Positions 1 through 5,750 of a stretch of 8,332 bases of DNA are shown piece after piece (the first letter of the stretch is position 1; every line of letters starts with the position of its first letter). Origin of the DNA: Bacteroides sp. (GTDB lineage: Bacteria > Bacteroidota > Bacteroidia > Bacteroidales > Bacteroidaceae); assembly GCA_030151635.1 (NCBI GenBank), contig JASLDF010000137.1, positions 1 to 8,332 on the forward strand, in the 5' to 3' direction. A model generated the notes under the pieces. It made no database searches. It was not told the DNA's origin and was given only the letters and a program-made list of their open reading frames with translations. A program made the translations under genes and the position numbers.

Positions 1-688
1 AACAATGAAAGAAATTATTACCGGTTTCAAACAACTGTTAACTAACTGGAAGTTAATGGTTCTCATCCTTATCGTCACCGGTTTCTGGATGGTTCAACAC
101 CAACTATATGCAACCATGCCCAAGTACGTTATTCGTCTTGCTGGTGAAGATGCAAGACCGGGCTGGATTGCCAATGTAAACCCGTTTGTCGTGGTGCTCT
201 TGGTGAGTTTAATAACGAATTGGATGAGAAACAAACGCGCCATTACATCTATGAATGTAGGTATGTTCTTAATTCCACTATCTGCTGTAGTAATGGCTTT
301 CGGAAATATGTTCGAGAACCAAATTTTTAGTAACATCAGCAACATTACCCTTATGATGGTCTTGGGTATCTCTATTCAAGCCTTGGCAGAATGTTTCATT
401 TCACCACGTTACCTAGAATACTTCTCGCTACAAGCTCCTAAAGGCGAAGAAGGAATGTACCTTGGCTTTAGCCACTTGCACTCTTTCCTTGCATCCATCT
501 TTGGGTTTGGGCTATCTGGAGTATTGTTGAGCAAATATTGCCCCGATCCAAAACTATTCGGTACCCACGAAGAATGGCTTGCTGCATCAAGTAATGCCCA
601 CTACATTTGGTACTATTTTGCTGCAATTGGACTGGTAGCCGCGTTTGCTTTGTTAATATTTGGTAAGCTAACTCGTAAAAAAGACTAG
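1..688 (+). CDS. POT/PTR-like MFS transporter, C-terminal part (5' partial)
   Basis: This is the C-terminal part of a polytopic inner-membrane transporter of the major facilitator superfamily, probably close to the proton-coupled oligopeptide transporters (POT/PTR). The reading frame is open to the left edge (first full codon at 2), so the ATG at 5 is probably an internal methionine; whole POT proteins are usually about 450-520 residues and only about 227 are here. Counting from that Met, hydrophobic segments lie near residues 17-36, 58-72, 83-100, 112-129, 155-177 and 202-221, consistent with the last six helices. The stretch ECFISPRYLEYFSLQAPKG followed by GMYLGF resembles the POT signature of a Glu near a helix, then SP, then AP, then a Gly-rich helix start. 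The protein ends in basic residues (KLTRKKD), as expected for a cytoplasmic tail. A hairpin terminator follows 32 nt after the stop. The substrate (di/tripeptides or other) cannot be decided from this fragment. MFS membership is firm; the POT subfamily is likely. Confidence 0.8.
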   Translation, partial: TMKEIITGFKQLLTNWKLMVLILIVTGFWMVQHQLYATMPKYVIRLAGEDARPGWIANVNPFVVVLLVSLITNWMRNKRAITSMNVGMFLIPLSAVVMAFGNMFENQIFSNISNITLMMVLGISIQALAECFISPRYLEYFSLQAPKGEEGMYLGFSHLHSFLASIFGFGLSGVLLSKYCPDPKLFGTHEEWLAASSNAHYIWYYFAAIGLVAAFALLIFGKLTRKKD

Positions 689-714
689 AACCAAATTATA
701 AACTGATAATTTAC

Positions 715-722
715 TATATTTG
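715..722 (+). promoter_or_regulatory. Bacteroidales -7 promoter element (TATATTTG) for the 767-2392 gene pair
   Basis: TATATTTG matches the Bacteroidota sigma-ABfr -7 consensus TAnnTTTG. It lies 44 nt upstream of the ATG at 767, so transcription would be expected to begin around 727-730. No clear TTG -33 element is visible about 19-21 nt upstream (that region reads CCAAATTATA), which is common for these promoters. The last two bases of the element are also the first two of the terminator stem at 721-746, so an RNA started here would lack most of the left arm and should not form the full hairpin. Confidence 0.55.
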
Positions 723-751
723 CCGTTGCCGTTTTCTGCAACGGCATTTTT
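721..751 (+). terminator. Rho-independent terminator after the MFS transporter gene
   Basis: A perfect 9-bp GC-rich inverted repeat, TGCCGTTGC at 721-729 and GCAACGGCA at 738-746, encloses an 8-nt loop and is followed at once by TTTTT (747-751). It sits 32 nt after the transporter stop codon and fits an intrinsic terminator reading left to right. No T-run follows the hairpin on the other strand, so it is probably one-directional. Confidence 0.85.
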
Positions 752-766
752 AATTTCAATAAATAT

Positions 767-1573
767 ATGAAAGTACAGTTTATAAGCCTGGGTAGTGGCA
801 GTAGTGGAAATTGCTATTATTTGGGTAACACTCAATATGGCATTTTAATTGACGTAGGTCTTAGCCCCAAAGTGATTAAAAAATCGCTTAAGGAGGTTGA
901 TATTGATATGGATAGCATTCAAGGTGTGTTGATTACACACGACCATGCCGATCATATCAAAGCCGTTTGCCATTTTTCCGATAAACTTCATATCCCCATA
1001 TATTGCACCAGAGAAGTGCATTTAGGTATTAACCGTAATAAATGTATCCATACAGAATTACAATCACTTGCTTTCAATTACATTGAAAAAGAAGAGCCTT
1101 TCGAAATCAAAGACTTTACAGTTACTGCGTTTGAGGTTCCTCATGATGGGAGCGACAACATGGGTTTTTGTGTTGAAGTTGATGATAAAATATTCACGTT
1201 TGCTACCGATTTGGGAGAAATTACAACCACAGCTGCACACTATTTAAAGAAGGCCGATTACTTAATTCTTGAAGCTAACTACGAAGAAGAGATGTTACTG
1301 ATGGGCAGATATCCTGCATTCCTAAAAGAGCGAGTGGCTAGTAAGTTTGGTCACTTAAGTAACCAAGACACAGCCGACTTCTTAGCATCGGAATACCAAA
1401 CCAATTGGAAGCACATTTGGCTTTGTCACTTAAGTAAAGACAACAACCACCCCGATTTAGCATTCAAAACAATTGAATCTAAATTAAGACAACGCAATGT
1501 TATTGTGGGTAAGGACGTAGAACTTCTACCGCTTAAAAGAACCAGTCCTTCCGATCTATACACGTTCGAATAA
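767..1573 (+). CDS. WalJ/YycJ-like metallo-beta-lactamase-fold hydrolase
   Basis: Predicted cytoplasmic metal-dependent hydrolase of 268 residues, near the usual length of the YycJ/WalJ family. The N-terminus FISLGSGSSGNCY (residues 5-17) is the family's Gly/Ser-rich opening and is followed by LIDVG (27-31). The metal-binding HxHxDH motif is intact as THDHADH (57-63: H58, H60, D62, H63). Later metal-ligand candidates are H126 in VPHD, D148 in ATDLG, H196 in GHLSN and H221 in LCHLSKDNNHP. The GHLSN and HLSxxNN motifs are typical of WalJ/YycJ rather than of RNase Z, beta-CASP nucleases or glyoxalase II. In Gram-positive bacteria, family members have been linked to 5'-3' exonuclease activity and DNA repair; applying that here is inference. 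The ATG at 767 is chosen because the beta-strand and SGSSGN motif follow directly. A -7 promoter element and the upstream terminator make this the first gene of a unit, with the alkylation-repeat gene 21 nt downstream. Confidence 0.88.
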   Translation: MKVQFISLGSGSSGNCYYLGNTQYGILIDVGLSPKVIKKSLKEVDIDMDSIQGVLITHDHADHIKAVCHFSDKLHIPIYCTREVHLGINRNKCIHTELQSLAFNYIEKEEPFEIKDFTVTAFEVPHDGSDNMGFCVEVDDKIFTFATDLGEITTTAAHYLKKADYLILEANYEEEMLLMGRYPAFLKERVASKFGHLSNQDTADFLASEYQTNWKHIWLCHLSKDNNHPDLAFKTIESKLRQRNVIVGKDVELLPLKRTSPSDLYTFE

Positions 1574-1594
1574 TCATATTTACATACACGCACT

Positions 1595-2392
1595 ATGAAT
1601 TTAGTAGAAATGAAGCAACGCAAGGGAGCAGTTCGCCTAGCCGACATTCCTTCTGATGTGTTGGAGGCCTTGAACAACGGACTCCTTCCTACCGTCAATC
1701 TAGTGGAATGGCTCGCCATGGACCAACGTCATTTAATGCAGGTTGCCCTACCTAAATCCTACCATAGTGCTGTAGCCACACATCTAGATGCTTTAAAGTC
1801 TGAAACTGCTTTAGCTTGTATTAAAGCCATTGGACAAGCCCTTTCTGAAGAGTCTAAAAGAACGCAAGATGGAACACTCTTCCCTTTCCTACTCGCACAT
1901 ACATCGGATATGCTTCGTTGTTGGGCTGCCATTATGGTGGGGTTAAACACGCAAAACATTACTTTGCAACTTGAAGCCATACTTCCTTTTGCCATAGATG
2001 AGCATTTTGGCGTAAGAGAGATTTCTTGGATAGCCATTCGCGACCAACTGATGGTCGAGTTTGATGAAGCACTGCCTATTTTTACAAAATGGGTACAGAG
2101 CGAGAATCCGTACCAACGCCGTTTTGCCATCGAATCCATTCGTCCTAAAGGTGTTTGGTGCAAACAATTTAAGCGAATGAGCGAGCACCCCTCCCTAGCC
2201 CTTCCTCTGCTAGATGCCTTGCAAAATGATCCACACAAATACGTTCAAGATAGCGTAGCAAATTGGCTGAACGATGCCAGTAAAGCACAACCCCAGTTTG
2301 TCAAATCTGTGTGCGACCAATGGATTATGAATAATCCGAGCAGCAAAGCAACAGCCTATATTGCCAAGCGTGCACAACGAGGTTTTAAATAA
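1595..2392 (+). CDS. DNA alkylation repeat (AlkC/AlkD-like HEAT) protein
   Basis: A 265-residue, mostly alpha-helical protein with no signal peptide, similar in length to AlkC/AlkD DNA glycosylases (about 230-260 residues). Those enzymes remove N3- or N7-alkylated purines using HEAT-like repeats that wrap DNA. Visible support is a series of helical repeats from about residue 95 on: FGVREISWIAIRD (138-150), NPYQRRFAIESIRP (171-184) and DPHKYVQDSVANWLNDASK (212-230). The RRxxxExxRP and YVxxSVANxLND patterns are the ones I associate with the AlkC-type family. The C-terminus (ATAYIAKRAQRGFK) also resembles the basic family ending. The ATG at 1595 follows the upstream stop by 21 nt; Met6 (1610) is an alternative start. 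Lying behind a WalJ-like nuclease, it may share that promoter, which would suit a joint role in nucleic-acid maintenance (inference). Substrate specificity and whether it is an active glycosylase cannot be read from the sequence. Confidence 0.78.
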   Translation: MNLVEMKQRKGAVRLADIPSDVLEALNNGLLPTVNLVEWLAMDQRHLMQVALPKSYHSAVATHLDALKSETALACIKAIGQALSEESKRTQDGTLFPFLLAHTSDMLRCWAAIMVGLNTQNITLQLEAILPFAIDEHFGVREISWIAIRDQLMVEFDEALPIFTKWVQSENPYQRRFAIESIRPKGVWCKQFKRMSEHPSLALPLLDALQNDPHKYVQDSVANWLNDASKAQPQFVKSVCDQWIMNNPSSKATAYIAKRAQRGFK

Positions 2393-2402
2393 TTACCACA
2401 CC

Positions 2403-2429
2403 TTAATTGTAAAAAATAATTACAATTAA
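2403..2429 (+). terminator. AT-rich hairpin, possible weak terminator after the alkylation-repeat gene
   Basis: A perfect 10-bp inverted repeat, TTAATTGTAA (2403-2412) and TTACAATTAA (2420-2429), with a 7-nt A-rich loop, begins 10 nt after the stop codon. It has only one G-C pair and is followed by CACACTC, not a T-run, so it may serve 3'-end stability or processing rather than classical termination. Its position directly behind a gene is the main argument. Confidence 0.35.
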
Positions 2430-2725
2430 CACACTCAGAACTAACATAATAAGGTATGTTAATGTAATATATATTTTTTAGTTTACACCGGAGAATATAT
2501 AAAAAAACAGCTCATCTTGACGATGATTTTCTATAAGTGAAATATTATTGTCTGTCAAAAATTTACTCGCCATTTTTTTTCACAATCCCCTTATCAAGCC
2601 GTATCTCCGGGTTTTTACAATTAAAAGCCCTCACATCAACACCTATACTATTGTACATCAATACAATACAATCATCCATATTAAAAACAACCCTAGATTA
2701 GTACATTTCATATTTAGGAATATCT

Positions 2726-2745
2726 TTTACATTAAAAAATGTAAA
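2726..2745. repeat. Inverted repeat TTTACATT-aaaa-AATGTAAA upstream of the fimbrial promoter
   Basis: A perfect 8-bp palindromic pair around an AAAA spacer, ending 45 nt before the TATATTTG element. Position and symmetry would suit an operator or activator site for the downstream lipoprotein genes, but AT-rich sequence produces such palindromes by chance, and no binding protein is suggested by the neighbours. Confidence 0.3.
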
Positions 2746-2790
2746 TTAAAATTACTTTTACTTTAACTACCAAGTAATACAACCTTTTAT

Positions 2791-2798
2791 TATATTTG
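2791..2798 (+). promoter_or_regulatory. Bacteroidales -7 promoter element (TATATTTG) for the lipoprotein pair
   Basis: TATATTTG is an exact fit to TAnnTTTG and identical to the element at 715-722; both are followed by C (TATATTTGC). The -33 region lacks an obvious TTG. It lies 171 nt upstream of the ATG at 2970, implying a leader of about 165 nt. No other -7-like element is seen between here and the second lipoprotein gene, so it probably serves both genes. Confidence 0.5.
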
Positions 2799-2969
2799 CA
2801 ATTATTATTTTACTTTTTCAATAAATTATATTCAACAATTACTGTTGATTGATAGAAATTTAACAATGCCATAACTATTATCTATATGTTTCACACACAT
2901 GTAGAAATTTATAGTTTGAAGCATGAAATTAATATTATTACTTACAAACGCTTACTTAAAATTATCAAA

Positions 2970-5744
2970 ATGAACATTAAAAAATGTCCGTTCTTGCTCA
3001 TTTTTATTCTACTATTGGGAGTGTATAGTTGCACTAACAATGATATCGATGAGCCACAGAACTTGGAAAAAGCAACTCTTTCCTTTCACATGACTACGCC
3101 AAACACATTAAATGATGTTAGTCAAAACACCCCAAACATCAAGGTGTTACTCTTTAATGTACAAAATGGCAAACCTCAATCACTTGAGTTCATTTCTAGT
3201 AATGATAACCTTTTAATAGATTCTCAAGACACTAAGAATAATATATTGGTGAAATTAAAAGTACCAATGTCTGTTAAAGGTGACTTTCACGGTGTGGTGT
3301 TAATGAACCAACCCGACGAACTGATGGATAACATTAAGGTTTCTGATAAATATGTAGATGTGGCAAACCATATTGTCAATGTTCTTCAAAAACCTTTTGA
3401 TAAAACACAAGTCATTCCATTATCTGGATTTGTTAACTTCAATCTTGAAGGTTCTTCTGTCAGTCTAAAGGTAAGTCTAATACATACGCTAGCTAAAGTG
3501 AATGTTACGATCAATGAAAATCAGACGGATAAACCAGTCAAGTTTAAAAGAGTTGACCGTGTTTTATTATATCATACAAGAGATAGATACAAAACAATCT
3601 TTGACCCTGCGAACATAGACCCAAACAACCTTATTACTTCACCTACTGAAGTAAAAGATGCTAAATACCTTCTAAATTCAAATTCGCCTATAAGTAACAC
3701 TACTTCGATAGACACTGCCGATGAATATCCTTTGCTATATACTAAAGTAGAAGGTGATACAAGCAAAGACTTTATCAACGAAATCTACATCCCTGAAACA
3801 TTCCAAAAAGACAATATCATCAGAGCTGAAGCTATTTCTGCAATCGTAGGAATAGACATTATCGGTCTGGATGGTAAAGAAAAACTAAGATACTACAGAG
3901 TAGATTTCTCGGACTACAATAAAGATGGTAAACCCATTAACTTCAAATCAATCTTAAGAAATAAAGTATATGTCTTTAATTTAAATGGAGCGATTAACGA
4001 GGGTGCAGAAACTCCAGAGGAAGCACTAACAGAAGAGTCTATCTTATATGTTAGCTTACAAGAATGGGATGCTAAAGACGTTGTTGGCAACAATATGAAT
4101 GGTACATATACCTTTATGATGGATGCTAAAAACGTATCTCTTAGCTATATGGAAAATTCTACAGTAACAATTCCATACGAAACAAATGTTTCAATTGGAC
4201 AAATGAAGGAAAACTTAAACATCAAATGGGTACAAGATGAATTTGGTACTCCATATGCCGATGGTGAAGTTCCATTTCGATCTGAAATTGACCATTCAAA
4301 TAAAAAAATATCTATCAAAACCAATAAAATCAACCTGACAGGTAGAGAAATTGAAAGCTACATGGAGATTAGCTTATACCAACAAACATTTACAATCAAG
4401 GTTACTCAAATTACGGAAACCCCTACCTTTAAATTTAAAGCTAAATCGCAAATCATTAATGGTACTTATGTAGTTGATGTAAACTTAGATCAATTGGAAG
4501 AAAACTACGTCCAAGTCATGCTAACTGCGAAGAGCAAAGCTGATATGGAGAATTTGAAATACCATATCTATACCGATATCGTTGATGGTATTTACATTGA
4601 TGAATCGGGCTATTTCTCGGGAGTTAAAGAAAATTCTGATGGTACTGCCTACCTTGAAATGAAACTAAAAGTAAGAGGTACACCAACTGCACCAAGAGAT
4701 AAAACTCTTATTATCTATTCAAACAGTAAAGAAGAAACTTTCCTTGGTGTTGAGATTCCATTCTCGTTACTACCTAAGAAAATTTTCGGATTCTTCAATG
4801 AGGGTTACAACTTTGAAACCGAACAAAAAGAAGGCTTTATGAAGCTATTCTCGGGAGCGAATAATCCAAACTTTGGACCCAATGAAAAAGCTACGGTTAA
4901 AACACAAGAAATTGTTTTCCGTTCGGTAAATGCGAATGACCTAACACTCGACAATCTAGAGAAAGAGCGTCCTGATGTTATTCTATTTGGTAGAACAAAT
5001 GCTTCTATCGAATCAATAAAAGCAGTTACTACTTACGCAAAAACTCAAACAACTAGAGCCGAAGGGCAACCTGCTGTTATTTTTGTAAGTAATGGCAATA
5101 CAATTCTTCAAGTGGCTAAAACACTTAACTTGTTTAAAGCAGGAACTACAGCAGCAAATCAAAAAGCACTTAGCTTATTGCCTTCAAGTAATTTCTCGAA
5201 CGGTGGTAAAACATCTGGAGAGTTTTATAAAATCAACGGAGTAGCAAATGCACTACAAAATGATAAAAATTACGAATACAGATATTTCCTTCCTAAATAT
5301 GACTGGGATTATGTAGCGAACGGAATTCTTGACCTAGGAACTTTCTATCCTCAATTGAGTGCTACGGCATCTGCTATTCCTTTCTTAGATTACTCAAAAA
5401 CCGTAAAATACACAGGTAACTTTGCATTTGCCGAAAAAAGACAGACCAATGCAAACTTAAACTACACAAACACAACCTTCTATTCTAAAGATACTAAAGA
5501 TTGGGCGTACTCAATTTTCCGTTGTGTAAATGAACCTGTTCTGTGTATTGCTTATGAAGATTTTATGTCTACTAAAGAGCAATGGGACATCTTCGATAGT
5601 AATGGCAAAGTACAATTACCTGCTAGAACAATGATTCCTGGCATGAATGAACTTTATGAAAAACTAAACATCATGCCAAACGGTCTATTAATGACCAATG
5701 CTTTGTATTGGGCACTAAAAACAAGTGAATACGGATTAAAATAA
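2970..5744 (+). CDS. Large fimbrillin/FimB-like lipoprotein with C-terminal alpha/beta domain (paralogue 1)
   Basis: A 924-residue predicted outer-membrane lipoprotein, probably related to type V pilus components (FimB/Mfa2/fimbrillin-like) of Bacteroidales. The start at 2970 puts the basic N-terminus MNIKK, a hydrophobic core and lipobox VYSC (Cys21) in the right order; an in-frame ATG at 2886 would add 28 polar residues before the signal. Domains by eye: fimbrillin-like region about 35-370, with LIHTLAKVNVTI (170-181) like the fimbrial 'L-R-x-x-A-R/K-I/V-x-V' strand, and LRNKVYVFNLNG (329-340) then PEEAL and a Trp (W366); a BACON-like Ig domain about 380-482 ending in VTQ; a beta-rich domain about 485-600 with KVRGTP (567-572); and an alpha/beta domain from about 604, with PDVILFG (668-674) and PAVIFVSNG (701-709) as alternating strands. 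Cys852 and Cys859 could form a disulfide. Typical FimB/Mfa2 anchors are much shorter. The next gene starts 6 nt downstream and is a paralogue. The role (tip adhesin, anchor or other surface protein) is inferred, not shown. Confidence 0.75.
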   Translation: MNIKKCPFLLIFILLLGVYSCTNNDIDEPQNLEKATLSFHMTTPNTLNDVSQNTPNIKVLLFNVQNGKPQSLEFISSNDNLLIDSQDTKNNILVKLKVPMSVKGDFHGVVLMNQPDELMDNIKVSDKYVDVANHIVNVLQKPFDKTQVIPLSGFVNFNLEGSSVSLKVSLIHTLAKVNVTINENQTDKPVKFKRVDRVLLYHTRDRYKTIFDPANIDPNNLITSPTEVKDAKYLLNSNSPISNTTSIDTADEYPLLYTKVEGDTSKDFINEIYIPETFQKDNIIRAEAISAIVGIDIIGLDGKEKLRYYRVDFSDYNKDGKPINFKSILRNKVYVFNLNGAINEGAETPEEALTEESILYVSLQEWDAKDVVGNNMNGTYTFMMDAKNVSLSYMENSTVTIPYETNVSIGQMKENLNIKWVQDEFGTPYADGEVPFRSEIDHSNKKISIKTNKINLTGREIESYMEISLYQQTFTIKVTQITETPTFKFKAKSQIINGTYVVDVNLDQLEENYVQVMLTAKSKADMENLKYHIYTDIVDGIYIDESGYFSGVKENSDGTAYLEMKLKVRGTPTAPRDKTLIIYSNSKEETFLGVEIPFSLLPKKIFGFFNEGYNFETEQKEGFMKLFSGANNPNFGPNEKATVKTQEIVFRSVNANDLTLDNLEKERPDVILFGRTNASIESIKAVTTYAKTQTTRAEGQPAVIFVSNGNTILQVAKTLNLFKAGTTAANQKALSLLPSSNFSNGGKTSGEFYKINGVANALQNDKNYEYRYFLPKYDWDYVANGILDLGTFYPQLSATASAIPFLDYSKTVKYTGNFAFAEKRQTNANLNYTNTTFYSKDTKDWAYSIFRCVNEPVLCIAYEDFMSTKEQWDIFDSNGKVQLPARTMIPGMNELYEKLNIMPNGLLMTNALYWALKTSEYGLK

Positions 5745-5750
5745 AACAAG

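Larger units (their letters stand above)
2393..2969. other. 577-base AT-rich intergenic region and probable leader of the lipoprotein operon
   Basis: No gene is supported here. It holds three imperfectly separated elements: a hairpin just behind the alkylation-repeat gene (2403-2429), a smaller inverted repeat TAACATA/TATGTTA (2442-2448/2455-2461) with a T-run shortly after it (2474-2479), and TTTACATT/AATGTAAA (2726-2745). A TATATTTG promoter element follows at 2791-2798. If transcription starts around 2803-2806, the leader before the ATG at 2970 is about 165 nt. Within that leader, TCAACA/TGTTGA (2832-2837/2843-2848) could form a small 6-bp hairpin. I see no tRNA, known riboswitch or insertion sequence. 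The only open frames are short, strongly AT-driven and have no recognisable content. Confidence 0.6.

Noticed and set aside
889..910. A strong Shine-Dalgarno-like AAGGAGG followed by an in-frame ATG (908) inside the WalJ-like gene.
   Set aside because: Bacteroidales make little use of such sites, and a start there would remove the conserved Gly/Ser-rich N-terminus and LIDVG strand. The bases are explained by the Leu-Lys-Glu-Val codons.
1759..2238. A 159-codon antisense open frame inside the alkylation-repeat gene.
   Set aside because: The + strand frame shows HEAT/alkylation-repeat motifs throughout. The antisense product is Ser/Arg/Cys-rich and has no recognisable content.
2513..2527. Small inverted repeat TCATC-ttgac-GATGA.
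   Set aside because: A 5-bp stem is well within chance expectation and sits near no other element.
2478..2573. A 31-codon ATG open frame on the - strand, preceded by a purine-rich stretch.
   Set aside because: It is too short to judge, has no -7 promoter element on that strand and no family resemblance. I treat it as chance.
2548..2766. A 72-codon open frame on the + strand starting with TTG.
   Set aside because: It has a non-ATG start, no recognisable motif, a composition typical of translated AT-rich DNA (many Ile, Asn, Lys, Leu) and overlaps a palindrome near the predicted promoter. It lies upstream of the promoter element and is not likely to be a gene.
2886..2969. An upstream in-frame ATG that would extend the first lipoprotein by 28 residues.
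   Set aside because: The extension is polar and basic and would bury the lipoprotein signal peptide in the protein interior. The ATG at 2970 gives a standard signal peptide with lipobox.
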